64,000 nucleotides of DNA from Lunularia cruciata. Taxonomy: Eukaryota; Streptophyta; Marchantiopsida; Lunulariales; Lunulariaceae. The position numbers and the translations under genes were made by a program. Below the pieces are notes generated by a model. It saw only the letters and a list, made by a program, of their open reading frames with translations, was not told the DNA's origin and ran no database searches. Where the stretch lies: contig OX419760.1 in the NCBI GenBank assembly GCA_948567375.1, forward strand, positions 3,038,001-3,102,000, read 5' to 3'. Position 1 is the stretch's first letter. Each line of letters starts with the position of its first letter. Of this stretch, positions 32,983 through 45,299 are shown in pieces.

Positions 32983-35160
32983 GTCTTCGACGTTTGGAGA
33001 CTTGAGTCGCCCTTGTAGAAATCTGAACTCTCTATTTCGCTCTCCCTGTCGGTCTGATTCACCGAGGCTGCAGCCACGGCCACCTGTGCGTCTGATGCAT
33101 CAACTGCTAACTACAAAGGTTACTGCAGAAGTCGCAGGGAGTTGCCTGAGAAATTGGTTCACTTCTTGTAGGAGCGAATTCGTGTGAGAAAACGTGACAG
33201 ACTCTGTAAATCTTGTTTGTACCCGACAGTCTCATTCAGCGACCTATCTTCATGAAGCAGCAGCAAGCACAATGGCTTGAAGGATAAGTAGAGGTTGGAA
33301 ACTCAAGGTGGGGCTTATTTACAAAGCCTGTGTTTCAGCTGCTTGCGTGCAAATATCAATGCACAGACCTCAGTCCCACCATCAAACGCTGTTTCGATGG
33401 ACCCCTCTGTTCCTGACCAACCCTTTCTTCCTTTGCCTCCCAAAACACCTTCACAGTTCTGTACATTGAGAGGGTTCAAGGTTCAGGGTGGTCGACGTAG
33501 ACAGCGTCGAGCGTCTCGTAGGGGTTTTGCCCATGCTGATCGCTTGCCTGTAAGTTATGTAGACAACCCCGGCGCATGGACAGTTACTATTTACAACACG
33601 TTTGAAAATGAGGCTGGCAAACCTCAAGGCTCTTTCAGGGATTGTAATTACGTTGCATCCACTACCGACAGACGCGGCCTACCATGTGCCGTCCTCCTAT
33701 AGGTGCATCTCTTGGTCGTCATGAGAGTCAAGAAGCTACCGACCACGTTTTAATTTTACCTTTTTAACAGCATGAGGTAGATCTTCTCAGTGGCAGGCAT
33801 GTTCAGAAATATGTCACTGCCCTGTTTGACTGGTAAATGGCACCGGGAAATTTGAAACTAAAGCTACCTCATGTAAATTTTTTAATGCAAGTAAAACTTC
33901 ATCTCCATAATACAGGGGAGTGGGTGCGTTTCTAGTCTCTTGGGAACCGAGCCCGTTAGCTCCTCTAATGATACTGTTAACGCTTTTTTGCTCATGTAGA
34001 GTTTTGCTCACGTCCGTCAAATTTTATGGGTAATGTGATGGGAGCACGTGAAGTTGATGGGAAAATGTCCATAACCAAACAATATTTTGAGAAAAATGAT
34101 TTAAAAGGTTTTACTGGGTTACGTGCAGTTCGTATAAAAATTATCTACAATTTCGCGCATAATAACTTTCTTCACCCAAATGTTTGACGGCGATTATTTG
34201 ACCCGTTATATTTTTACCGGTATAATTATTTTACCCACCGAAATCCGTCCAAAACGCTATCTGAAACTCTCTACTGTATGTCCAACCATAGCCGGCGATC
34301 GATCACAACTCGTGCACAGAAAATGAAACGATGGATGAAGCAATAGGGATCTCGTCCCTCTCCCAAAACTTCGTGACTAAGTCTAGATTGACATCCCCAT
34401 TTGCTTGGTTGACCCCCTTACAATATTATCTTCTGATTCTTCGCCATTTGCTGCGTAAACGACTTGCCTTGTATCAATGAGCTATCGTGGGTTTTTGAAT
34501 AGCAGCGTGCGCTTCATCCACACGATTATTCGCGTTTGCTGAAAAGGAGGCATGTGAAAGGTATATTCTAGTCACTTTCCACGACTCCTCAAAACAGGCA
34601 GGACAGTTTGCTTTAAGCTTCGGACTCATTCTTCTATAAATTTTATTATCAGGATCAATTCAACAATAAATTGTTCGTCTTCAGAAAAATGGAAGACAGA
34701 CTCGTTGAAGAAACGTCTGTGTCCGCTAGAGTTGAGAATCTTTCGAGTTGCTCAATCTTACAGTTCCTTGCCTAGTCCGTATAGGGCGGAGCCCGCCCCG
34801 AAAGTTGTACTTAGGGACTGGAAAGGATAATTACTACCAGGGGGTGTCAACCTAGCAAATGGATTCGTCAACCTAGACGCTCCCCTATTTTTTACTTATA
34901 CTCATCTTGGTCGTCTGCCCGCACGACCGTCCAAACTTCAGGTGAACCAACTTCGCATCATTTGAACACCTTCCAGTGTAAAATTCTGAATGTCCTCAAA
35001 ACTAATCCTTCCAGATATTCTGAGTTCTAAAAATATGTACAGACAAAAGAAATCAACAACATATTTGACCTGCGGTGTTGATTGGTTTGCAACCGAGAGA
35101 ATTAAATCTGATAATTTGTTCCAATTCAAAGCGTCCGAGATTGATTAGATTTGAGATCGA
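32983..35160. other. PPO upstream region and gene-free stretch
   Basis: Contains the presumed PPO promoter just above 32983; no clear TATA box seen. An open frame at 33295-33702 (plus, 135 codons) has no recognisable domain and I do not call it a gene. A short GC-rich hairpin GGGCGG-AGC-CCGCCC lies near 34788-34802. Confidence 0.4.
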
Positions 35161-35405
35161 TTTCGGCCTCAGCGGCTTGACCAACAGGCCCAAATAAATA
35201 CCCTGGAGGAAAAGGAGAAATGGAATACAAGTGCACCGGGAAGGTGCAAAAACATAAAAAGAGGCACAAGACCCGCTAGAATGGCCAACAAAGGGGCAGA
35301 GAAACCAAAACAAAAGCCTAGCCGGTAACAAGAACAACGCACCAAGAAGAGAAATCAACCCCGTAGAAAGAGAAAACCAAACCAAATGGGAGCTTATAAC
35401 TGCAC

Positions 35406-35443
35406 GGTGTGATATAGGTCCTCCAAAGGACCTATATCACACC
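35406..35443. repeat. perfect 17-bp hairpin with 4-nt loop
   Basis: GGTGTGATATAGGTCCT (35406-35422), loop CCAA, then its exact reverse complement (35427-35443). It lies between the coding end and the tail of the S copy. The S copy at 50 kb has only the left arm recognisably (near 50250), so the right arm is probably a local inverted duplication. Confidence 0.85.
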
Positions 35444-37217
35444 TATATTTCAGGCAAAAGTGATGGGGGCTGTGGAGTGAAATGGCATCCAGAGGTACAT
35501 CACCTTTGTGGAGTGCCGGAGACTCTCTGTCAAAGATAAGAGGTAAGCATGGTAGGTGAAATAGACAAAGCGCCTCTCTCTATAGAAAGCCCCATGTCGC
35601 CTCTTGAAAGAGACCATCAAACTGATGATGAAGGTGGCCAAACATCTCCACTACTAGATAGACAAAGGTACCAGAAGCAAGGCGTGGGGCATAGTGGTCC
35701 TCCTTCCCCCTAGTGCGATGGTCATTGCTACTCTTGCCTGGATATTGGCTCGTGCTAAGGACTCTAGTCAAAGTGGGTTTGCCATCACCACATCATATAA
35801 TGTATGTCAGTCATCCTTGAAGGTGATAATATCTCTCCACACCATCCTATGTGGTGGTCCTAGTAGGACCATCCATTGCTCAATCTGGACCTATGAACGT
35901 GTAGAATGTAAGATATAGGCCACCATATCTGTAATGACATCATGGACTCTAGTAGGCTCTCCTCCTATGGTACATCATAAAATGTGTACACACTCAATAT
36001 CAAATGAAGAACCACAAGGGCACTGGTCTAATAGGCCCAAGAGTGTTGGATGTGGTAGACCCAACCAAAGTCAAAAGGATGTGGTGAACTACTCCAATGT
36101 GAACCTAAAATCCTTAATCAAAGGAGAAGCATGAAGCCAAGCTCCGGCAGCCTTATCACTGCAAGAGAGGATCCTACCTCTATCAAGTAAAGGCACATCT
36201 AGAAGGATGCTAGAAAGGGTGTAAGTGTGCATACGCTCACCAAGAGCCAACTAAAATTTCCTAGAGTCTAGGGATAAAATGTCCGCAAATGAGGTAATGT
36301 TGTATGTGTTGTGCTTGGCAATAAATTACAAGCCAAATGGAGAGATATCAAGAAATCATAGGTACTTGATTCAAAAATTGCAATAAGTGGCAATAAAAAT
36401 GGATGACCCTCATGTAAGAACCTCTCAGCCAAAAGAAGGACCACTATTACGCATGGTCCTAAGTAAGTTGGGGGTGTAATGGTCTCTTGAGATGTGATAC
36501 CATATCCTCCCATAAGTTATAAGAAGAGAAATTTGTAACCACCACCAATCATCTGAGTCCTAATTGTGAGAGCATACAAGGTCCTAAGAGTGTGGAGAAG
36601 GTGCACCACATGGAACTATCAAAGGACCATAAATATGGAAAGAGCACCTATGTGGAAGGATATGTACGTGCCAAATAGGATGCTCTTAGGACATAACATC
36701 TCAAAAGGAAGGAGTAGGCCACTTATGTGTTCCCCAACCTAGGGAGGAGATGAGCATGGGTAGTAGCTTGAATCAAAGTATTCAAGATCAAGGAGCTACA
36801 AAAGTCTTCATCTTTGAGAGGAGTGCCCAACACTCTCAAACCTTGCATAGAAACTGGAATCTTGATGGGAAGTCAAAGAGAGTAAGGATTGTGTGTAGGC
36901 TCTAGACCTTGCATTTACAAGTCTAGGCTAATAAACCCATGGTCTCAAGACTAAGCATAAAAGCTTGCATTCCACAAACTACTTCCTCCAAGGGGCCCAA
37001 GATGTGGGTGTCCTCTTATAGGGATGGAAAAGACTGTGAGAAAGGTGGCAACCACCTCACTCAAATTTGTGTAGTGAGCTATGGCAAATAATGGCCCTCC
37101 CACCTAAAGGATCTCCAATATATTTACTACCAATCTTTGTTTAGTGGCCTTCCTAAAGGCTCAACATTTGTTTTTGAGATCAAGGAGCACAACCGCTCTA
37201 AGGAGGACCGGGATGGG

Positions 37218-37527
37218 TCAAAGAAAGGAGAGATGGAGTCTCAAGAAGAGAAGGGATGACCTCCATATAAGTGACCTTTGAACAACTTGGAGAGATAAAT
37301 CAAAGAAGAGGATGTTGAAATCACATCAAAAAATTAAGATCACCAATAAATGTACCTCATGGCTTTATTAGCTCAAAGAAAGGAGAGATGGAGTCTCAAG
37401 AAGAGAAGGGATGACCTCCATATAAGTGACCTTTGAACAACTTGGAGAGATAAATCAAAGAAGAGGATGTTGAAATCACATCAAAAAATTAAGATCACCA
37501 ATAAATGTACCTCATGGCTTTATTAGC
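37218..37527. repeat. perfect 155-bp tandem duplication at an element junction
   Basis: 37218-37372 and 37373-37527 appear identical by eye. The duplication lies exactly where family-S LINE sequence gives way to the truncated gypsy-A element, suggesting it arose in the rearrangement that joined them. Confidence 0.85.
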
Positions 37528-37559
37528 TCAAGAGAGAGGAGTAGAAGCAGAGGGAGGAA

Positions 37560-40500
37560 GACAAACACACAAGTGATTGTTGTAAATGGAGTCTTAGAAG
37601 GCAATAATGTGAGAATATTGATAGAATCTAGAGCAATAAAGATTTTTTGGGGATGGGATTTGAAAAGGATGAGAATGAAAAAGTAGAGTTATCTAATAGT
37701 CATTTAGAGAAGATTGAGTTGTTACCTAAAAAGATAGCTCTCTTTTTAAGAGAGTATCAAGGAGAAATTGAGTGGTGAGTGATATGACTAGCTCATTATG
37801 ATATGATCTTAGGCAACCCATAGATAGAGTACTACAACCCCTACAACAGATTGGAGAAAGAAAATAATGAGAACTAGCCAATGGAAGATAATTGGAGGTA
37901 GAAGAAGATTGCAAAGGCAAGAATTGCCTACCAATGTAACAAAGACAATAGCTACTGATAAGGCAGACAAATGTTTCATAGGTCTAATAAGAGAAGTCCA
38001 AAGTGCACAACTCGATGTGCAAAAATATGGTCAATGAGTTTCAATATGTCTTTCTTGATGATTTACCCTCCAGATTACCACCAAAAAAGAGACTAGATCA
38101 TAAAATTGAGATACTTCATAGGAAGACACCTCCTTGTAAGGCCCCATATCAACTATCACTTCATGAGTTGGAGGAGTGCAAAGCCCAAATTGAGGATATG
38201 CTACAAAAAGGGTTTATCCAACCTGGCATATTACCATATGAGGCTCATGTCTTGTTTGTGAAGAAAAAGAACAAGGCCAAAATCAACAAATGGTGAAGAA
38301 AAAATACCCATTACCTTGCATGGATGACATGTTTGATCAACTCAATGGGGCAAAACACTTCACCAAATGTGATCTACAAAGTGATTATAACCAAATCAAG
38401 ATTATGGAGGAAGATGTACATAAAACTGCCTTTCAAACAACGTATAGTCACTTTGAGTACCTAGTGATGTAGTTTGACCTTACCAATATACTTGCCACTT
38501 TCATGAGTTTGATGAATGACATATTTCATCCATACTTGGATAAGTCTGTTATCATTGTTTTTGATGATATCTTAGTCTATAGTAGGACAATGAAAGAGCA
38601 CAAACAACATCTTTGAGAAGTCCTCCAGATTTTTTGAAGAACCAATTGTATGCCAAAGTCTCAAAGTATGAGTGTAGAAAGTATGAAGTATTTTAGTTGA
38701 GGCATAGATTAAGTACGGAAGGTATCCAAGTTATAATAGATAAAATAAATATCATTTTAAAATGGGGTGCTCTAGAAGACCAGACTCAACTCAAGAGTTT
38801 CTTGGGATTGATTGGGTTCTATCATAAATTTGTCAAGGTTTTCTCTAAGGTCACACAACCCCAATCACTACTTGGCAAGGTAAAGAAGTGGATGTGGGGG
38901 ACGGCATAAGAATTGGCCTTTCAAGAATTGAAAGGTGCATTACTACATGCACCAATCTTGAAATGATATGACCAACAGATCCAATCAATTTGGCTATGGA
39001 TGAGATGCATGTAGATGCATTAGGCATGGTGAGAAGAGCAATCCTATAATAGGAATAAAGTGGTAGATGACACCTAGTTGCATATTTCTCTCAAAAGTTG
39101 TTTACCGACAAAGCGTAACTATCACACCATTGAACAAGAAGAGTTGACCATTGTCCTTGCAACCAAGCATTGGAAGCATTATCTCAGCGAGAAGGCATTT
39201 GGAGTGGAGATGGACCACAAACCACTAGTCTACCTTGAGACATAGAAATATTTGTGCTGTTAATAGACTCATTAGGCAGAGTGAAGACAATTGTCTAACA
39301 TGATGGTCACATATGTGGAGTGCAAGAAGCAACTTGTAGATTCATTCACCCAAATACCTATGGTGAACAATTTGGTGATAGAGGTCAAGATGAACCCAAA
39401 TTTCCAGCCAAGGAGTCTTACTACTATCAAGACTAATAACCCATAGATTGTAGGACCTCAATCATCTAAAGGGGTAACTAGTACCCAAGGACTAACTTTT
39501 TTTGATGGCAAGTTATGGATCTTGGATGCTCTAGATCTAAAAAGGACCATCCTAGCAAAATGTCACGATTTTCACTATTGCAAGTCACGTTGGAGTGGAC
39601 AAGACCTTAGATACAATCAAATGCCATTACTATTGGCCCAAGATGAGCAATGATGTGATGGAGTATGTTCAAAGCTACATACTTTATCAACAAAATAAAA
39701 CCTCTAATCAAGCTCTCATATGACTCCTTCAACCCCTCCTTACTCCTATACAACATTGGGAGCATGGACCTAGTTTGTGAATTGCCCAAGACCACCTCAG
39801 GTTTTGACTCCATTGTAATCTTTGTAAATTGACTCAAGAAAATGATTCATGTGTGTCCTACGACCAAGGATGTGACTGCTCCAAAATTAACTCAATTGTA
39901 CTTAGTTGTGATCTTTTCTCACCATGGCATGTCTCAAGTGCTCATCACCAATTGGGGCATTCAATTCACCAGTTTGTTTTGGAGAACACTCTTCAATGTC
40001 TACTAACCAAACTTGCCATGTCCACAACATACCACCTCCAAACCAATGGAAAAATATAGTGGGCCAAATGCACTATTGAGGACATGCTTTGGGGCTTCAC
40101 GTTAGAGGAGCAAGAAAGGTGGGGTACTTACATTGGTGGAAATTTTCCTTACAACAATTTATTGAATGCATCTACACATGTCACACCATTCTTCCTCATC
40201 TATGGAGAACACACTTTTACACCTTTGAGCTTAGTAAAGATCCACCCAAAGCTTATTATAGTTGATGTTGTCAACACTTTTGTTGCTAGAATCCAACAGA
40301 GTGTGTAGAACGCCAAGCACAATTTGTAGATAGTCCAAAATTGATAGAAACAATATACAAATGCACATCATATACACATAGAGCTTGTTGTTGGGGATCA
40401 AGTGTGGCTATCAAAAACCAACCTCATGTAGTTGGCTCCTTGTATGCTTAGACATGATTTCATTGGCCCTTTTCCCATCATCCATCAAATTGGTGCAATG

Positions 40501-40800
40501 GCCTATCACCTTGAGCTACTACCACACATGAAGATCCATCCAGTGTTCTATGTTTCCTTGTTACACTGGATGGATCCAAATATGCATCCCTACGCCCCAC
40601 TTTCCTTCCATACAAGAAGCTTGACCTTATCCAACATTCATTGATGGTAGGGAGGAATACAAAGTTGAATGCATTCTCTAGAAATGCATGTGGTACTTGT
40701 TATCCATGTGTAGAATATCTCATGTATTGGACAGTGTATCCATTATATGAGGCAACATGGGAAGCCATAACTGACTTGACTAATGCATTGGTGTTAGTGT
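37560..40800 (+). pseudogene. gypsy-A pol remnants: protease, RT, integrase, chromodomain
   Basis: Protease: NVRILIESRA (catalytic DSG replaced by ESR) and VLGNPWIEYYNP after frameshifts. RT: 38003-38296 (PYQLSLHELEE, HVLFVKKK), 38290-38472 (HFTKCDLQSDYNQI), then a [16 protein letters not shown] segment near 38545-38585. Connection at 38697-38909 (FLGLIGFYHKFVK). Integrase: YVQSYILYQQNK near 39662-39700 has Tyr in place of both zinc-binding Cys of C..CQ.NK. Later LPHMKIHPVFYVSLLHW (40432-40644) and a decayed chromodomain (EYKVECIL, ATWEA) to about 40800. Many stops and frameshifts; no function expected. Confidence 0.85.
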
Positions 40801-40857
40801 AATCTTTTGAGCAACAACTTTGCAATGAAGATGTTGCGTCTTAAAAGGGGAGGGGTT

Positions 40858-41464
40858 TGTAATACCATTAACTAGACAGATTATCTAGATGTGAAAATTG
40901 GCTTGGTAATATCTGTAAGGATGTCATGTATGATAGTCTAAGTAGATCAGATAGAGGTGTCACAAGAATAATACTTCCACTAATAGTGCAGAGGCCAAAA
41001 ACCCCTTGACAACTTTAGAGCCAATTTTGGAAGCCTAAACAAATGAATTAGGCCTCAAAAAATGAAATTATCTCATCTCCTTAGGGTGTAAAGCCATTGC
41101 ATTCTCCCACCCTTGTCTTGCCTCAGTAAGAGCTTTCCAAGAATACCTCATTGATGTTGTTTTGAGCTTCTTACAAGAAGATTCTCCAAATATTCCTTAG
41201 TGAAACTTGTTTGACCAACCAAATTGTACAAGGATTGACATGTCACAAACTCATGCAGCTAATCTAAGGGTGGAGCTTGTTGAAATGTCACCAATCCATG
41301 TATTTGATCCAAGGGTGTAGCTCCCTGGAATGGATCTTCCTTGCTATATATTAAAAACGAGATGCTCCTTTTGTGCATTGGAGTATTGATGAGAACCTTG
41401 AGTTTCTCTTGTGTTTCTTCTCTTGTACTTCTCTTGAGATTTCTTCTGTCCTTGGAACATTACA
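40858..41464 (+). repeat. 3' LTR of gypsy family A
   Basis: 607 bp, TGTAATACC...GGAACATTACA, directly after a purine tract. It defines the orientation of the two solo LTRs of this family. Confidence 0.88.
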
Positions 41465-42085
41465 AGAGCAAGGAGATGTGATGCATCAAAAAAATGAACA
41501 ACACTCAAGGGCACCAAACCCAAGGCAATACACTTGAAAAATCAAAAAGGAGGAAGCCTGAATGTGGCATATCAAGGGAGAGACAATCACATAAATGCTC
41601 AAAAATGAGTCTTGAAGGACCAATTGTTGAGAAACAAGGATAGTGGAGTAAAGCATGGGAAAAGAAGGACTCTATAAGTTGTAACTCCTCATCAAGGTGG
41701 TAGTCATGGACAAAGAATGGAAGGTCAAGTGTGGCTGATGGATGGAGGTCTTGTAAGGCTGATAAAGTATTTTACCAAGAAGGATGCTTGTTGTGAGGGT
41801 GATAGTGCATAAACTGCTTGTTGATACTCCACAACCTGGCCTAGCATCAAGGAGCAACATAAATAATGATGCTCTAGAGGTGGAGCATGGGTCTATAGGA
41901 ACTCTATGATGCGTCTAGTAGTTGCTTGGGCTTGGATGATGTACTCCTCTTGTAAAGTCGGCCAATCTCTACAAAGGAACCGATAAATCCGAGAGATGGT
42001 CTCTCTATGTCCACATGCACCTCCATGAGGAGGAAGAAGTAAACTTCACAAAGGAAAGAGAGCTAGTATGATCCATGTGGAGACA

Positions 42086-42137
<52 letters not shown>

Positions 42138-42690
42138 GTATCTGCCAAGATGGCACTTTAGAGTATGGAAAACGTGGAGTCTACTAGATGGCGGAGGGGC
42201 ATGGAGATCCTAGTATACATGCGTGGACAGGGCAAACCTAGTAGGAAAGCCTGAAGGGGATACAAAGAATGAAGCCAAGACTAAGAGTATGGTGGTGCAT
42301 GTTATAGAGGATTGGAGTTGAAGAGGGTCTAATGGAGTAGGCAAAGATGTGGCCTTTGCTATCATCCATAAGCATCTAACTCGCTCTTGATGGTGCGCCA
42401 ACCAACTCCCACCCATGGGCAATCTGGGCATGATTGCATAGGGTGCTGAAGGTACTAGAGGAGGGATGTTGGTCGGTGATGGTGGAGGGTGGAGGAGGAG
42501 GTGGATTCAAAGCAAATGGTGGTGGTGGTGGAGCGGACACTAGGGGGAGAGAATGTGGGATAATGAGGAGGAACGAAGGGGATAGTGGATGGTGGTCCTC
42601 CATAAGAGAGTCTATTAAAGTGGGTTCCTTGCCCAGGAACAGTGGAGGCTATGGTAAAGGGATAGATGTGGCTCCATCAGGAGGAACTTG
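41465..42690 (-). mobile_element. LINE family S, 5' part (pre-RT region)
   Basis: The minus strand reads, with stops, through a pre-RT-like region (for example IGPSRLIFEHLCDCL near 41610-41560, like the GGPSG..Y..L motif of such LINEs). Higher up, around 42430-42370, a short His-rich segment (GGSWLAHHQ) may be the relic of an N-terminal zinc finger. It was presumably continuous with 35165-37530 before the gypsy-A insertion. Confidence 0.5.
42089..42134. repeat. (CT)23 microsatellite
   Basis: An uninterrupted 46-bp CT run within the S LINE region. Confidence 0.98.
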
Positions 42691-43042
42691 AGCCCCTATG
42701 GAGCTTGTTAGAAGAGGCGGCACCTACATCTATGCTCTAGATGCACATAAGGGGTATGGGGTGCTAGATGAGGGGCGGTGCTTATTGTAGTTCCCCCAGG
42801 TGCCCTTGCTAAAGAACAAAGTGTTGGCATCACAAAAGACTCTACAAAATGATCGCTTATGTTCCATGAGGTATAACTCAATATATAAAGAGAAGAGAAA
42901 ACATCCAATAACAAATCCTAACAATCTGACACCAAATAAGCATATGAGCAAAACTAAAGATAGAAAAATATGGAAAAGATGTAAGAAGTGCATGCATTAA
43001 AGGAGATTTGTAGTTATATAAGGTCCAACAAGTATGGTACTC
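42691..43042. other. no recognisable gene
   Basis: Possibly the 5' end of the family-S element; no motifs identified. Confidence 0.35.
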
Positions 43043-43225
43043 AAGCCTTCCGGTGCAATAACTCTCAAGTACACGACCCATCCGAAACATGAACTTCCGG
43101 TACAAAACATATGGTGCAAGAGCCTCTGATACAAGAACCACTTAATACGTGAACCTCATGTACAGGAACCCTTTGACACAAGAACCTCCAGTACAGGAAC
43201 CTCAAATACAAGAGCCCTGCAGTGC
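43043..43225. repeat. 15-17-bp minisatellite
   Basis: About ten degenerate units of the form 'tacaagaacctc(c/a)(a/g)g', differing by substitutions and 1-2-bp indels. Confidence 0.65.
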
Positions 43226-45299
43226 TAGAACTTTTTCCACAGGGACTGATCGAGCCAAGCCAAATCCCAAATCCCACTGAACCAAAATCTATAATCAAAC
43301 CGAGCCAAAGACCATATGGAAATTGGTCCGGAGAGGAGCGAAAGAGTAGGATGGGTCGATAGGCTACGTGTAAAACCTGCTATTGGAAACCGTGTTAATT
43401 GCAGGTTTCTAGTCTCAAAGAACCCAGCTCCCTCTATTACCCGTATTGCCGGAGTGGTGGAGAAGACCCCTTTTGAATAATCAAAGTATTGCCAATAGAG
43501 TTCAAAATGACAGGAAGGCTACTCCGACCATAGAGAAAATGAGAACCATATGAAGAAGTTTGATCTCACTTGACCATCCAAGTATGGACTTCTGTAGTCG
43601 AATGCACTATATAATATTCCCTTTCCGAGCCTCCCACCAAGAATTTACTCTCCCACAACGGAAAAGCTCACTACTCGGCACCAATAATCAACTATAGCTA
43701 ATGTGTTAAAGCCACTGTTCGTCAAAAAGGGGCTTCTCTATATTCACATGCTCAATCACCGTGTACCAGTTGCTAGGCCGACAAAGCTTCTAATAGCCAA
43801 AATGGGGACCTTTCCATTTTTACGGGCTCAGTCGATCTGTCCCTCGTTCTACAAAGCTATCTCTCTCAACTATCGCCTCGAATTACTCACGGTCGAAATC
43901 CCCACAGCTTTTTAGCGGTGGGGATTAGCTCACTACCATCGCTCACCCCAGTAGCTCGCCACCATCATTCACTATCCACTATCACTATGAAGGGAAACGA
44001 GCGCACATAGGATGGGAAATCTCATCAAATTCATGTAAAAGACCAAATCCAAAGAATTTTGTCCCCTTTTACCCAAAAAAAAGGAACTAATTGATTAGTG
44101 GTGAGAAATTATTCTTGGAATGTCGTGATCATGTAAATCAAATAGTCTACGTATCATTGAATTAACCAAAATAAGTAGTATCAACTAAGAGGATCGTTTC
44201 TCTAGGGAGCCAAAGTCCTATTTAGAGTAATAGCTACGTATTATATAGAGTAATAGCTACTAAGAAAGATATGATAAGGTCTTGTATCGTTCATATCCTT
44301 CACGTGCTCCCAGACAGAGGCCTATAGATGAGATGACACGAGTGATTTTACCTGATATTCTCGTGCTGTACAACATCTGTAGAAATAGCTGGAAGCTTTA
44401 GGGGTACCGGTTGTTATGTCTCACATATTCTAAGTCTTTTTTCCGTCGGTAATCTCTGCTGCAAAGAAATGTTAGTAATTAACAGAGAGAAGAAGCGACC
44501 GCGTAGGATAACAAGTCGCACAAAGATAAAATATAAGAGATTAAAATGAAGCCAATCGTAAATAGAATCCGTGGAATTAATAATAGTAATTAATATATTA
44601 ATAATAATTAAAAATCAGATATCTTAAGTGTAACTTTTTAAAGAGTAATATAGAGTAACTCTTAGAGTAAATTTTTAGAGTAACTAATAGAGTAACTTTT
44701 TCATATCAAATTTATTATCATTTAAACTTTTTCACCTTTTTTTCTCATCCATCTGTCTGTTTCCTGCGCGATTGCCATTTTCTCATTAACTGAAAAGTTT
44801 TCTGCGCGGTCGCCTTTTCCTCATTATCTGAAAAGTTGCTTATTCTTGGCAGTATTCACAAAGTGGCAGTGTTAGAGGAGCACAAATAATAGAAACAAGC
44901 GTAAATGATCAACCATGATTGCTCTGACTGGAGTTGGCCAATAGAGGAAGAAATCAGAGTCAACAAAACTTGGAATTAGAGCAAACGCACCTGCCATAAC
45001 AAAGCCAGCCAGTCAATTCCTCAAGACAAGCATACGTAAGCGGTATTGAGGATCTGCTAAACTGAATATCTACAACTGGTGGCTGTGATTATAATGCGCA
45101 CGAGATGATAATTCCCTCTGAAAGGAGCAACTGCAGTGTTCTGTCATTTGGTCAAGGAGGGAGCATGATGGCGAGGACTTGACGGTAACTTACTAATTAC
45201 CATTGTAATGTGAAAAGATGGCGCAAAGTGGTGTGTTGTAAAGAAGAGTGTTGTAAAGACTAGAACAATATCAGTGAGTAAACTCTCTTACATGCATTA
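43226..45299. other. gene-free stretch with decayed R-tail pieces
   Basis: No coding motif. Family-R tail remnants are at about 43995-44040 (minus), 44488-44570 (minus) and 44735-44835 (plus). The plus piece holds two adjacent copies of 'ctgcgcg(a/g)t(t/c)gcc...ctgaaaagtt', about 45 bp apart. Confidence 0.5.

Larger units (their letters stand above)
35165..37530 (-). mobile_element. LINE family S, 3' half (RT thumb to tail)
   Basis: Minus-strand degenerate LINE. Reading from high to low coordinate: RT thumb-like text (about 36850-36550), a GGYGI.S...YLG segment (36513-36430), the knuckle CPCGSSFD...HIL.C with GGE..RVHD (36030-35925), then RDIITFKDD.HTLYDVVMANP (about 35870-35800), with its two Asp 13 residues apart. 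A conserved FVYLVVEMFGHLHHQFD block and the 3' tail follow. It is homologous to family R in domain order but distinct in sequence. Its 5' part continues at 41465-42690 beyond a gypsy insertion. Confidence 0.75.
37531..41464 (+). mobile_element. gypsy family A, 5'-truncated, with 3' LTR
   Basis: Lacks the 5' LTR and gag; starts around the protease and keeps RT, integrase, a decayed chromodomain, a purine tract (AAAAGGGGAGGGG, about 40844-40856) and a 3' LTR. It sits inside family-S LINE sequence. Solo LTRs of related type are at 8939-9699 and 21766-22503, and a minus-strand sibling begins at 61183. Confidence 0.85.

Noticed and set aside
33295..33702. 135-codon ORF upstream of the PPO gene on the other strand
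   Set aside because: No domain, no homolog I recognise, and composition that fits chance; not called a gene.
34788..34802. GC-rich hairpin as a terminator
   Set aside because: Rho-independent terminators do not apply to plant nuclear genes; the hairpin is short and isolated.
42434..42691. Gly-rich ORF (GGGGGGFKANGGGGG)
   Set aside because: Low-complexity GGT/GGA stretch antisense to the LINE-S relic; no supporting signal.
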